Numbered from the stretch's first letter, positions 50,961 to 59,235 are shown. The stretch: DNA of 64,000 nt from Actinoplanes philippinensis (GCF_900113015.1 NZ_FONV01000009.1:248001-312000), one strand, 5' to 3'. The notes: a model not told the origin generated them from the sequence alone. Numbers and translations are program-made.

Positions 50961-51719
50961 CTATCGGACGAGTTCGCGGCCGCCCGCAAGGGATAGCGTC
51001 TGCCCGTTGATGTGACCGTTCGCCGCTGAGGCCAGATAGGTGATCGCAGCAGCGACGTCCTCGGGAGTACAGATGCGGCCGGTGGGTGTCTTCCCGGATT
51101 CGGCGGCGATCGCTTCAGGCCCCAGGAAGGGAGCGGTCAAGGCCTTGTCGGTGAGGGTGAAACCGGGACGGATGATGTTGGTGAGGATGCCGTGGCGGGC
51201 TTCCCGGACGGCGAGCACGCGTGCGGCCGTTTCGAGCGCGCCCTTCGCTGTGGCGTAGGCGAGCGGCCCGGCCATGGGTTGCTCGACGATGTCGGTCGAC
51301 ACGATGACTATGCGTCCCCAGCCGGCGGTGCGCATGCCCGGCAGGGCCGCATCGATCAGAGCCGCCGGACCGACAGTGTTGACGGCCAGCGAGGTCGTGA
51401 GGCCGCTGATCTCGTCGTCGTCGAACGACGGCCATTGAACGGCGTTGGCGACGAGCACCGAGAGGTGCCCGAGGCGCCCGGTGACTTCCTCGATGACGCT
51501 CTGCGCCGCGGCCGGATCGCTGTGATCCAGCTGGACGGCATGGGCTCGACCGCCTTCTCGCGCTATGGCTTCGACGGTGTCCATGACGGCGTCGTGGTTG
51601 CTTCGCCAGGTGACCGCGACCACGGCGCCCTCGGCGGCCAGGTGCAGGGCGGCAGCCCTGCCGATGGCGCCGGAGGCGCCGGTGACCAGAGCCGTCCTGC
51701 CGGACAGACCGGTTTCCAT
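50961..51719 (-). CDS. Short-chain dehydrogenase/reductase (SDR)
   Basis: A 252-residue SDR: cofactor motif VTGASGAIGRAAALHL, NAG-equivalent VANAVQW, catalytic Ser in IVIVSTD and Tyr/Lys in YATAKGA, and a C-terminal INGQTLSLAGG. VTWRSNHDAV after the second strand suggests NADP preference. ATG at 51719 follows GGAGG by 5 bases. It is divergent from a MarR gene, and a perfect 31-bp palindrome overlaps its promoter. Confidence 0.9.
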   Translation of the reverse strand: METGLSGRTALVTGASGAIGRAAALHLAAEGAVVAVTWRSNHDAVMDTVEAIAREGGRAHAVQLDHSDPAAAQSVIEEVTGRLGHLSVLVANAVQWPSFDDDEISGLTTSLAVNTVGPAALIDAALPGMRTAGWGRIVIVSTDIVEQPMAGPLAYATAKGALETAARVLAVREARHGILTNIIRPGFTLTDKALTAPFLGPEAIAAESGKTPTGRICTPEDVAAAITYLASAANGHINGQTLSLAGGRELVR

Positions 51720-51727
51720 CAAGACCT

Positions 51728-51758
51728 CCATAGTCGGCTATAAGTTAGCCGACTATGG
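51728..51758. promoter_or_regulatory. Perfect 13+13 bp palindromic MarR operator
   Basis: CCATAGTCGGCTA (51728-51740) and TAGCCGACTATGG (51746-51758) are exact reverse complements around TAAGT. The site covers the -10 region and part of the leader of the SDR gene. Confidence 0.8.
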
Positions 51759-51781
51759 TTTGTGGGACGGTGAATCGTCAA
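51752..51781 (-). promoter_or_regulatory. Promoter of the SDR gene
   Basis: On the minus strand TTGACG (51776-51781), 18 bases, then CATAGT (51752-51757). The -10 lies inside the palindrome, so operator binding should block RNA polymerase. Confidence 0.5.
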
Positions 51782-51785
51782 CCCG

Positions 51786-51791
51786 TACACT
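51786..51791 (+). promoter_or_regulatory. -10 box of the MarR gene
   Basis: TACACT, 6 bases before GTG at 51798, indicates a leaderless transcript. No good -35 was found. Confidence 0.4.
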
Positions 51792-51797
51792 GCCGAG

Positions 51798-52250
51798 GTG
51801 GAACTGGCTGATGTCCTGGCTACCAACAAGGCTCTGGTCAAGGTGGCCAAGCTGTATCGGAGCGCGCAAGCCGAAGTGCTGAGCGGCCTCGCCTTGCACC
51901 CTGGCCAGGACGTCCTGCTGTGGATGCTCGGCCAGGAGCCCGGCGGCGTCACCGTCTCGGAGATCGCCGCCCGTCTGGGTGTCGAACAGCCTACGGTGAC
52001 ACGCAGTCTCACCCGCCTTGAGCACGGCGGCTGGTTCGTCCGGCAATCGGTACCGGGCGATCGGCGTGCCACGCGTATCACGTTGACCGACAAGGGCCTG
52101 TCGACCATCCCGGAGATAGAAGCGGCCTGGCGTACGCTCGCCGAGACCGCGACCGCCGGAATCGCCACCGAACAGCAGGCCATTCTGATCGGGCTGCTGG
52201 AAAAGGTACGCGAAAATCTCCTGACCCTTACCGATGAATCTGCCGGATGA
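51798..52250 (+). CDS. MarR-family regulator
   Basis: A 150-residue winged-helix regulator: VTVSEIAARLGVEQPTVTRSL is the recognition helix region and VPGDRRATRITLTDKG the DxRxxxxxLT wing signature. MarR proteins repress a divergent gene and themselves until a small aromatic or oxidant ligand binds. The 31-bp palindrome in the divergent gap to the SDR gene is the probable operator. The stop overlaps the alpha/beta-hydrolase ATG. Confidence 0.92.
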   Translation: MELADVLATNKALVKVAKLYRSAQAEVLSGLALHPGQDVLLWMLGQEPGGVTVSEIAARLGVEQPTVTRSLTRLEHGGWFVRQSVPGDRRATRITLTDKGLSTIPEIEAAWRTLAETATAGIATEQQAILIGLLEKVRENLLTLTDESAG

Positions 52251-52852
52251 CCGATATCCCTTGGCCGCGTCCCTCGCTTCCCGACCGCGTGGAGGGCGAT
52301 CCGGAGCGGGTCGCTTTGCTGATCCCCGGCGGTGAGTACTCGGCCGAACGACCGTTGCTGCATTTTGCCCGAGCGGTGTTCATGAGGCACGGCTGGACGA
52401 CACAGGCGGTCTGGTGGCCTCAGCAACCACCGCAGCGCGAGGGTCAGGCACTTCGCTCGTGGTTCACGCAGTTGCGCTCGTTCGTGCACGGGCACGTGAG
52501 CCGGGCGCTCGATGCGGAAACAGCGCCGAAGATCGCCTTGGTCGGGAAGTCGATGGGCGCGTTCGCTGCATCGGTGGCCGCGGACCGGAGCGTGCCCGGC
52601 ATCTGGCTGACCCCGGTGCTGCGCGATACCGACGTACCCGAGGATCTACGTCGTAACTCCGCGCCGTTCCTGCTGGTAGGTGGCACCGCCGACCCCTCGT
52701 GGGACACCGAGGTGGCTCGTGGCGTCGGCCGCCCCTTCTTTGAAGCACCCGGCGCCGATCACGGCCTGGAGACCACCGATGACCCGGTGAATTCCGCAGA
52801 CATTCTCCGGCGCGTAACGGCCGCCATGGACGAATTCGTCGGCCGGCTTTGA
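52247..52852 (+). CDS. Alpha/beta-hydrolase
   Basis: A 201-residue compact alpha/beta-hydrolase. The nucleophile elbow is VGKSMGAF (Ser), the acid is probably Asp in LLVGGTADPSW and the His lies in APGADHGLE. It starts inside the MarR stop codon, so expression is tied to the regulator. The substrate is unknown. A structured hairpin follows directly after the stop. Confidence 0.8.
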   Translation: MTDIPWPRPSLPDRVEGDPERVALLIPGGEYSAERPLLHFARAVFMRHGWTTQAVWWPQQPPQREGQALRSWFTQLRSFVHGHVSRALDAETAPKIALVGKSMGAFAASVAADRSVPGIWLTPVLRDTDVPEDLRRNSAPFLLVGGTADPSWDTEVARGVGRPFFEAPGADHGLETTDDPVNSADILRRVTAAMDEFVGRL

Positions 52853-52900
52853 GATACGTCACGCGCTCCTATGAACAATCCCGGGTTGTGACGCACTCTC
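52851..52900 (+). terminator. Possible terminator after hydrolase gene
   Basis: GAGA plus CGTCAC on the left pair with GTGACG plus TCTC on the right with small bulges, and an inner ACAA-CCCGGG-TTGT hairpin. It begins at the stop codon. Confidence 0.4.
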
Positions 52901-53002
52901 ATCGGCCACAACAAGACTCCGGCCGGGCGGCGGTCGTCGACTGAGGTGCGCCGTACGCGCAAAGGGGAAGCGGCGTTGTCGACGACCGGCATGATCATCT
53001 AG

Positions 53003-54665
53003 CCTCGCCCCTTCGTTAAGGGGTGTCCAAGGACTGGGCCGGAAATGGCGAAGTGCCCTCTGATCAGGGAAAATAGGGCTTGTCGAGAGTCCTGTTAACC
53101 CGTCCCGGAAGGCACTTGCTGGGTGAAGACTACCCGCACACGTCCGAAGATCATCGTGACCGGGGACGGGCGGGGCGTGGTCGGTCACGCCGGCACCCGT
53201 CTGCTCGCCGATCTCGCCGACGCAACCGGTCTGACCAACGCGTTCAGCGAGGCCCTGGCCGGGCTGCGGCAGCGGCAGAGCGGCCACGACCCTGGCCGGA
53301 TTGCTGTTGACCTGGCGGTACTGCTCGCTGACGGCGGCGAGGCCATAGCCGACCTGGCCGTGCTGCGTGACCAGCCCGGCCTGTTCGGGCCGGTCGCCTC
53401 CGGCCCGACAGCGTGGCGGCTGCTGTCGCAGCTCGACGCCGCGATGTTGGCCGAGCTGCGGTCCGCCCGGGCTTGCGCCCGTGAGATCGCCTGGGCCCAG
53501 CATGCCGAGGTCCGCGGCGACCTGCCGCAACCCATGGTGGCCGGGCAACGGGTCGACGGCCTGGTCCTGGACATCGACGCGACCATCGTGATCTGTCATT
53601 CCGAGAAGGAGTCGGCGACCCGCACCTGGAAGAAGACTTTCGGCTTCCACCCCTTGCTGTGCTTTCTGGACAACACCGGCGAGGCCCTCGCCGGCCTGCT
53701 GAGGGAAGGCCGGGCGGGATCCAACACCACCGCCGACCACATCACCGTGCTTGACCAGGCTCTTGCCCAGATCCCCGACGTTTTCCGGCACGGCACCCCT
53801 ATTCTGCTGCGCAGTGACTCCGCCGGTTCCAGTCACGGCTTCCTCGCCCACATCCGGGCCTTGCGCGAACGCCACCTCGACATCCGATTCAGTGTCGGCG
53901 CGGCCATCACCGAACCGGTCCGGCAAGCGATTCAGGCCGCGACCGGCTGGGTCCCCGCGGTCGACACCGATGGTGACCTGCGCGACCACGCCGAGGTCTG
54001 CGAGATCACCGGCCTGTTCGACGCCACCGGCTGGCCGGAGGGCACCCGGTTCCTGGTCCGCCGGGAACGCCCGCACCCCGGCGCTCAACTGTCGCTGTTC
54101 GACACCATCGAAGGATGGCGGCACCAGGTCGTGGCCACCGACAGCCCACCCGGCACCGGCAGCATCCAGTTCCTGGAAGCCCGGCACCGGGCTCACGCCA
54201 GGGTGGAAGACAAGATCCGGACCGGCAAGAACACCGGCTTCGGCCGGTTCCCGTCCCGCGTGTTCGCGATCAACCAGGCCTGGCTGCAACTCGCGCTGAC
54301 CGGCATCGACCTGCTCGCCTGGACCCAAACCCTGCTCCTGGACGGCGAGTTGGCCGCCGCCGAGCCGAAGAAGCTGCGCTACCGGCTGCTGCATGTCGCC
54401 GCCCGGTTCACCCGCACCGCCCGCCGAACCCGCCTCGCCATCGCCGCCAACTGGCCCTGGGCTGACGCCCTCACCAGCGCATTCAGCAGACTCGCCGCGC
54501 TACCGCGGCCCACCGGCTGACACCGCGGTCCACACAGCGACCAGCAATAGGGAGGAACCCGGCCCCGCGCCGGACCTTCAGCATGCCCACCAACCGAAAG
54601 CAGCTTCCGCGGACCGCACCCATCGAGCAAACACTATGAGTCAGCTGCTAAACGAAAGACCGAGG
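53003..54665 (+). mobile_element. IS1380-family insertion sequence
   Basis: A 1663-bp element, the size expected for IS1380 relatives. Imperfect terminal inverted repeats begin CCTCG: left CCTCGCCCCTTCGTTAAG and right (reverse complement) CCTCGGTCTTTCGTTTAG match at 14 of 18 positions. It is flanked by a 4-bp direct repeat CTAG (52999-53002 and 54666-54669). Because CTAG is its own complement, the ends look longer than they are. One intact transposase gene fills the interior. The insertion lies in the promoter of the small gene at 54680. Confidence 0.85.
53123..54520 (+). CDS. IS1380-family transposase
   Basis: A 465-residue DDE transposase. The first catalytic Asp is in GLVLDIDATIV and the second in ILLRSDSAGSS. 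The C-terminal region has a YRLLHVAARFTRTARRTRL segment typical of the family. The frame is intact and GTG at 53123 opens it, so the element may still be active. Codon use is as GC-rich as its neighbours, so it is not recently foreign by composition. Confidence 0.93.
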   Translation: MKTTRTRPKIIVTGDGRGVVGHAGTRLLADLADATGLTNAFSEALAGLRQRQSGHDPGRIAVDLAVLLADGGEAIADLAVLRDQPGLFGPVASGPTAWRLLSQLDAAMLAELRSARACAREIAWAQHAEVRGDLPQPMVAGQRVDGLVLDIDATIVICHSEKESATRTWKKTFGFHPLLCFLDNTGEALAGLLREGRAGSNTTADHITVLDQALAQIPDVFRHGTPILLRSDSAGSSHGFLAHIRALRERHLDIRFSVGAAITEPVRQAIQAATGWVPAVDTDGDLRDHAEVCEITGLFDATGWPEGTRFLVRRERPHPGAQLSLFDTIEGWRHQVVATDSPPGTGSIQFLEARHRAHARVEDKIRTGKNTGFGRFPSRVFAINQAWLQLALTGIDLLAWTQTLLLDGELAAAEPKKLRYRLLHVAARFTRTARRTRLAIAANWPWADALTSAFSRLAALPRPTG

Positions 54666-54666
54666 C

Positions 54667-54672
54667 TAGTCT
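54667..54672 (+). promoter_or_regulatory. -10 box overlapping the IS target duplication
   Basis: TAGTCT, 7 bases before GTG at 54680. Its TAG comes from the CTAG target duplication. The original -35 (TTGTCG) is now on the far side of the IS near 52976. Confidence 0.5.
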
Positions 54673-54679
54673 ACGTGGC

Positions 54680-54814
54680 GTGAGCGTGAATATCGGATCG
54701 ATGGTGCTGTCGCTGTTGGGGGTGGCCGTACTGTATCGGGTGATCCGGACGGCCGTTGCCCACGGCATCGCCGACGCTGAGGAAAAGCGGCGCAAGGCAG
54801 GCCGGAAGGCCTGA
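54680..54814 (+). CDS. Small single-pass membrane protein (44 aa)
   Basis: MSVNIGSMVLSLLGVAVLY starts a hydrophobic helix; the rest (HGIADAEEKRRKAGRKA) is charged and Lys/Arg-rich, so the protein should sit N-out with a cytoplasmic basic tail. Codon use is typical of real genes here. The GTG start 7 bases after TAGTCT implies a leaderless mRNA. The upstream IS insertion should have altered its expression. No family is recognised. Confidence 0.6.
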   Translation: MSVNIGSMVLSLLGVAVLYRVIRTAVAHGIADAEEKRRKAGRKA

Positions 54815-54850
54815 GAACGGCAACCGCACTCATCGGCAGGGCCGTCACCA

Positions 54851-55483
54851 TCAGGCGATCGATCGCATGGCTCCGTATCCGAGCACTGCCAGGACAATGC
54901 CGAGGCTGAGGTACGACAAGACTCGCAGCGCCGGGCGTCGCTGTGGCGCGCGGAGCAGCACCGCGGCGGTGGTGAGTTGCCCGACGAGGACGGCCAGCGG
55001 GGCATAGAACAGCAGCCCGGTCCCGGTGGAGCCGCGGAACGCGGGCACGGGGTACAGCTCCTGCACCGCGAGGTCGAGCGCGCCCGGCCACGAGCCCTGG
55101 GATGACGGGTCCCCGATGACGAAGTAGGACAGGTGATCCAGGATCTTGTATCCCAGCAGCGCCAGCAATATGAGGGCCGCGCCGCGGAGCACCGACTCGC
55201 ACCATTCCAGTGGCGTGGGCCAGGATGCCGATCGAAATCCGGACAGGAATCCACCGGGTACGGCGCCGGCCGCTGCGCGCAGTTCGGCCGCGTACTCCCG
55301 GGGCTGCTCGACAGTCATCAGCTCCGGATATTGCCGGAGGTGTTCCCGCAGGTCGGCGATGAGTTCACGCCGACGACGCCACGGCACGTCCAGCAGGAGG
55401 CCGTCCACCGCTGTGACGTAGTCACGGATGGCTTCGCTTGCGCCGGCGGGTGCGACGGGTGACTCAGCGTTGCTCACAGTCAT
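54851..55483 (-). CDS. HAAS-type membrane protein (PadR partner)
   Basis: A 210-residue protein with a cytoplasmic N-terminal helical domain (AIRDYVTAVDGLLLDVPWRRRRELIADLREHL in parts) that matches the HAAS/DUF1700 signalling domain, followed by three hydrophobic segments. HAAS proteins are usually encoded with a PadR regulator, as here, and are thought to signal to it or to a partner transporter. ATG at 55483 lies inside the end of the PadR gene (20-base overlap). Confidence 0.75.
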   Translation of the reverse strand: MTVSNAESPVAPAGASEAIRDYVTAVDGLLLDVPWRRRRELIADLREHLRQYPELMTVEQPREYAAELRAAAGAVPGGFLSGFRSASWPTPLEWCESVLRGAALILLALLGYKILDHLSYFVIGDPSSQGSWPGALDLAVQELYPVPAFRGSTGTGLLFYAPLAVLVGQLTTAAVLLRAPQRRPALRVLSYLSLGIVLAVLGYGAMRSIA

Positions 55484-55802
55484 TCCTCTTCTCCAGGAGC
55501 CGGTTGACGACCCGGGCGAGCCGTGACCACTCTGCGTCAGCGTCGTCCAGGTCGGCTCGCCCTTTCGGGGTGATGCTGTAGTACTTGCGGGCGGCGCCGC
55601 CGGCCGACGGCTCCAACCGGGCGGTGACCAGCCCGTCCTGCTCGAGCCGGCGTAGCACCCCGTAGACGGAGGGGTCACCCAGCGGCGTGAGGCCTTCACT
55701 CCGCAGTCGCTCCAGCAGCTCGAGGCCGTACAACTCGCGACGGGACAGCGCGGCCATCACGGCGATGTCCAGCACGCCCTTGAGGAGCTGACTCGATCTC
55801 AC
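55464..55802 (-). CDS. PadR-family regulator
   Basis: A 112-residue PadR-like winged helix: LKGVLDIAVMAALSRRELYG, then GDPSVYGVLRRLEQDGLVTARL and ARKYYSITPKGRADLDD, ending in a dimerisation helix. GTG at 55802 follows TATACA by 6 bases (leaderless). Two palindromic boxes overlap the -10. It forms an operon with the HAAS membrane-protein gene. Confidence 0.9.
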   Translation of the reverse strand: MRSSQLLKGVLDIAVMAALSRRELYGLELLERLRSEGLTPLGDPSVYGVLRRLEQDGLVTARLEPSAGGAARKYYSITPKGRADLDDADAEWSRLARVVNRLLEKRNDCEQR

Positions 55803-55805
55803 TTG

Positions 55806-55835
55806 CTCTGTATAGCAGAGAACCCTGCATAGCAG
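55806..55835. promoter_or_regulatory. Tandem PadR operators
   Basis: CTCTG-TATAG-CAGAG (55806-55820) and CTGC-ATA-GCAG (55825-55835) are adjacent palindromes sharing CTGNATAGCAG. The -10 box of padR (55809-55814) lies inside the first, so autorepression is likely. Confidence 0.6.
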
Positions 55836-55991
55836 GCAACCAGCGAGGCCCACGGAGGCGGCGTACACCGGGCGGATCGATCCACTAGCATCGACCGCGT
55901 TCATTGTTTCAGCCGGGGCTCCGGGCACCTGTCGCATCGACAGTCGTGTGCGCCGAGCCGACGGCTGTTCTCGGGGGAGGAACAGAGGAAC

Positions 55992-57638
55992 GTGCTGATC
56001 ACCCGTGCTCGAAGCGCAACCGGACGCCCGCGCGGCCGGACCGTACGTCTGGCCGGCCTGCTCACCGCCGTGGTGGCCCTGACGCTGGCCGGTGCCGCGC
56101 CCACCCTCGCTGTCGGAGGCGGGGCCGCCGCGGCCGACGGCGCCTTCCCGTTCGTGGCGAAGGTCGACATCGGCGTTCCCGGCGAAGGCCGCAGCTGCAC
56201 CGGCGCTCTGATCTCGCCCGCCTGGGTGGCGACCGCCGCGGCCTGCTTCCTGGAGCCGGGACGGACGACGGTGCCGTTCGGCGCCCCGGCGACCCCGGCG
56301 AGCGTGACCGTCGGCCGCACGGACCTCACCACGACGGCCGGTCACGTCGTGCCCGTCACCGAGCTGGTCGCCCACCGCGACCGTGACATCGTCCTGGCCC
56401 GGCTCGCCACCCCGGTCACCGACATCACGCCGGTGACCGTCGCCGCCACCGCGCCCGGCCAGGCCGACGTGCTCACCGTCGCGGGCTTCGGCCGGACCAG
56501 GAACGAGTGGATCACCAGCCGGCTGCACACCGCCGCCTACACCGTGTCCACCGTGTCCGGCACGACCGTGGACATCGCCCCGCAGACCCCGGCCGACAGC
56601 AGCCTCTGCAAGGGGGACGCCGGCGGCCCGGCGCTGCGCCAGACCGGCGGCCGGTGGGAGCTCGCCGGTCTGCACCACAGCTCGGGACAGGTCGGCTGCC
56701 TGGGCTCGGCCAGCACTTCCCCGGGCGCGGTGGAGACCCGCCTCGACGACCTCCAGGGCTGGCTGGCGAACTACATCCAGGGCGGCACTGTCGCGCTGCG
56801 CAACGGCGTCAGCGGCAAGTGCCTGGAGACCAACGACAACGCCGGCGCCAACGAGGCCCCGATCCAGCAGTGGACCTGCGGCGACCAGCCGGCCGCCCGG
56901 TGGGACCTCGAGCTGGTCGGCAGCAACGGCGCCGACCCCGTCTACCGCATGCGCCACCACGCGCACCCCACCAAGTGCATCGAGATCCCGGACGGCTCGA
57001 CGGCCAACGGCGCGGTGGCGCAACTGTGGGACTGCGGCGACCAGCCCACGGCCCAGTGGATCTGGCGCCCGCTCGGCGCGGGCCGCTACAACGTGGTCAA
57101 CGCGCTGACCGGCAAATGCCTGGAGATGAACAACGCGACCACCGACAACGGCGCCAAGGCCCAGCAGTGGACCTGCGGGGGTCAGGCCGCCGCGACGTGG
57201 CACCGCGACGAGACCACCACGTTGCGCAACGGCGTGAGCGGCAAGTGCCTGGAGACCGACAACAACGCCGGCGCCAACGAGGCCCGCATCCAGCAGTGGG
57301 GTTGCGGGGGCCAGGCGGCCGCCCGGTGGGACCTCGAACTGGTCGGCAGCAACGGGACCGACCCCGTATACCGGATGCGCCACCACGCGCACCCCACCAA
57401 GTGCATCGAGATCCCGGACGGCTCGACGGCCAACGGCGCGGTGGCGCAACTGTGGGACTGCGGCAACCAGCCGACCGCCCAGTGGGTGTGGCGTCACCTG
57501 GGCGCCGGCCGCTACAACGTGGTCAATGCGCAGACCGGCAAGTGCCTGGAGATGAACAACGCGACCACCGAGAACGGCGCCAAGGCCCAGCAGTGGACCT
57601 GCGGGGGTCAGGCCGCCGCCACCTGGTATCGCTTCTGA
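55992..57638 (+). CDS. Secreted inactive trypsin-fold protein with two RICIN domains
   Basis: A 548-residue secreted protein: a signal segment (RLAGLLTAVVALTLAGAAPT), an S1 trypsin-like domain (about 50-250), then two R-type lectin domains. In the S1 domain the His site reads TAAAC (Ala84 in place of His) and the Ser site reads GDAGGP (Ala210 in place of Ser), while Asp132 (RDIVLARL) is kept. It should therefore have no protease activity. The RICIN domains carry the Gln-x-Trp repeats (QQWTCG, AQLWDCG, AQWIWR) and would bind galactose- or xylose-type glycans. GTG at 55992 follows a GGGGGAGG-AGAGG-rich leader. Confidence 0.85.
   Translation: MLITRARSATGRPRGRTVRLAGLLTAVVALTLAGAAPTLAVGGGAAAADGAFPFVAKVDIGVPGEGRSCTGALISPAWVATAAACFLEPGRTTVPFGAPATPASVTVGRTDLTTTAGHVVPVTELVAHRDRDIVLARLATPVTDITPVTVAATAPGQADVLTVAGFGRTRNEWITSRLHTAAYTVSTVSGTTVDIAPQTPADSSLCKGDAGGPALRQTGGRWELAGLHHSSGQVGCLGSASTSPGAVETRLDDLQGWLANYIQGGTVALRNGVSGKCLETNDNAGANEAPIQQWTCGDQPAARWDLELVGSNGADPVYRMRHHAHPTKCIEIPDGSTANGAVAQLWDCGDQPTAQWIWRPLGAGRYNVVNALTGKCLEMNNATTDNGAKAQQWTCGGQAAATWHRDETTTLRNGVSGKCLETDNNAGANEARIQQWGCGGQAAARWDLELVGSNGTDPVYRMRHHAHPTKCIEIPDGSTANGAVAQLWDCGNQPTAQWVWRHLGAGRYNVVNAQTGKCLEMNNATTENGAKAQQWTCGGQAAATWYRF
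56796..57638 (+). repeat. Tandem 426-bp duplication encoding the RICIN domains
   Basis: Two copies start at 56796 and 57222 (offset 142 codons). They are nearly identical at DNA level, with mostly synonymous differences such as GACGCC-type swaps. This indicates recent unequal crossover or ongoing gene conversion. Confidence 0.85.
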
Positions 57639-57646
57639 CCCGCCGG

Positions 57647-57677
57647 CCGGGGGCCACCTCCGCGAGGTGACCCCCGG
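57647..57677 (+). terminator. Hairpin terminator after the lectin gene
   Basis: CCGGGGG-C-CACCTC pairs with GAGGTG-A-CCCCCGG (13 bp, one mismatch, 3-base loop), 9 bases past the stop. Confidence 0.7.
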
Positions 57678-57736
57678 CGGCCCGCTTCCCGAAACCCTTC
57701 TGGGAGTACGAGGGCCGACGCCGATACTCTGACGCG

Positions 57737-58129
57737 ATGATGCCGCGAACCGTGCCGGGCAAAGGCGTCAGATCTGCACTCGTGAGCGTGTCCACCGTGC
57801 TGGGCCTGCTGGCCTGCCTGTGGGCATTGCGTGTGTTGCTGGTGATGAGTTGGTTCGGCGAGGACGCGATACCGCCGGAGTCCCGCATTCCTGACCTGCC
57901 GTCCGGAGCGAGGGTCATCGCACAGGGCAAGGAATGCGGCTCCGGCGGCTGCTGGTTGGAGGTCACCGTCGTGCCGGCGGCCGGGCAACTGCCGGAGGAC
58001 CTGGCCCGGGAGATGGACATTTCCGAGGTGCAGCGAAGCCTGCCGACGCTCCTGGATCCCGGTTTCGTCTACGTGTGGGGTCATCCGCGAGCAGGCCGAT
58101 TGGACATTGTGGTCAGCTATCGGAAGTGA
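57737..58129 (+). CDS. Hypothetical membrane-anchored protein
   Basis: A 130-residue protein with one N-terminal membrane anchor (VSTVLGLLACLWALRVLLVM) and an extracytoplasmic part with a Cys pair (KECGSGGCWLEV). TACTCT lies 6 bases before ATG, so it is leaderless. I do not recognise it. The compact outer domain could be a small envelope-associated fold. Confidence 0.6.
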   Translation: MMPRTVPGKGVRSALVSVSTVLGLLACLWALRVLLVMSWFGEDAIPPESRIPDLPSGARVIAQGKECGSGGCWLEVTVVPAAGQLPEDLAREMDISEVQRSLPTLLDPGFVYVWGHPRAGRLDIVVSYRK

Positions 58130-58283
58130 ACGTCGCGGACGACCGGCGCCAGCGTCGAACGGCTGGTGTTCGGCACCGATCATCCTCGGCGAATTCGAGT
58201 GTCGGCCTATCGGGGCCATCCACTCCGGACGCATACGGTGAGGCCGTTCCTCCAGGAAGAAACAGTTCTCGGAGAGGGTCGCC

Positions 58284-59114
58284 ATGTCCGGTTCGCCGTC
58301 GTGGTTCCGCCGGAAGATCGCCGTGGCCGCCGGCGCGGTCGTGGTCGTGATCGGCGCCGGTGTGGCCGTCGCCTCCCAGATGTCCAGTTCCGGGGAATCG
58401 CCGGCCGTCGCGAGTGAGAGCACCTACACGCCCACCACGACTCCGGCCACCACGACTCCGGCGACCACGCCGACGACGACCGCTGCCGCCGGCGGTTGGG
58501 GAACCGAACCCACCACGGACGAGACGCCTACGGCAGACGAGACCGAGGAGGCGACCGACGCCGACGACGGCAGTAGCGAGGAGCAGGAGAACACCAGCGA
58601 GCAGGAGAACACCAGCGAGGCGTACGGCGAGTATCGCGGCTCTCTGGAGATCACCGTCAACGCGTTGGACACCTGCATCAACCAGGCCAGTGAATACCGG
58701 TTCAGCTACGCCGCGACCCTGGTGATCCGTGAGGGCCCCGGCTCCTCCCCGCACGTCCATCTCGCCACCGACAGCCAGTCCGGCGCCGGCACGCTGACGC
58801 TCAGCACCGGTCTCAGCGGCACCGACTACCGCGACGGCCGCGCGGTCGACGTGCGCTTCTGGGACACGTCCTATGCGAACGGCGACCTCCGGGGTGAACT
58901 CGTCAACGGTGGCGTCAGCGCGGCCGTCGCCGTCAACGGCCTGAACTTCCCGCGCAAGTTCGGCTGCGGCCCGGCCGCATTCGAGACCCCGTACACCGAC
59001 GGGCTCGGGCAGGCCTCCTTCGACGGCGAGGTGAGTTCGGACAGCGCCGACGTGCGGATCACGGGCGCCGTGACCGAACAGGACCGGGTGTTCACCGCCC
59101 GATTCACGGCCTGA
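58284..59114 (+). CDS. Hypothetical secreted or anchored protein with Thr/Pro stalk
   Basis: A 276-residue protein: N-terminal membrane segment (KIAVAAGAVVVVIGAGVAV), a 70-residue low-complexity Thr/Pro/Ala stalk that turns acidic and contains a direct repeat (EQENTSEQENTSE, 18-base unit), then a beta-rich domain of about 150 residues with Cys in DTCINQ and FGCGPAAF. ATG at 58284 follows GAGAGGG by 5 bases. The stalk suggests cell-wall spanning with the domain displayed outside. No family is recognised. Confidence 0.65.
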   Translation: MSGSPSWFRRKIAVAAGAVVVVIGAGVAVASQMSSSGESPAVASESTYTPTTTPATTTPATTPTTTAAAGGWGTEPTTDETPTADETEEATDADDGSSEEQENTSEQENTSEAYGEYRGSLEITVNALDTCINQASEYRFSYAATLVIREGPGSSPHVHLATDSQSGAGTLTLSTGLSGTDYRDGRAVDVRFWDTSYANGDLRGELVNGGVSAAVAVNGLNFPRKFGCGPAAFETPYTDGLGQASFDGEVSSDSADVRITGAVTEQDRVFTARFTA

Positions 59115-59235
59115 CCACAACGGCCGGACGTAGCCGGAGGCACCGGACGTTGTCCTGGTCGAGAGCGGAGAACGCCACGGAGGTACGGGCTGTCGAAGCG
59201 GAAGCGGCCCGTCGTCATCCCCTATCTTCGGCGGC

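Noticed and set aside
52999..53022. Reading CTAGCCTCG as the true IS end
   Set aside because: CTAG is palindromic and flanks both sides. Treating it as the target duplication gives the IS1380-typical CC end and 1663-bp length.
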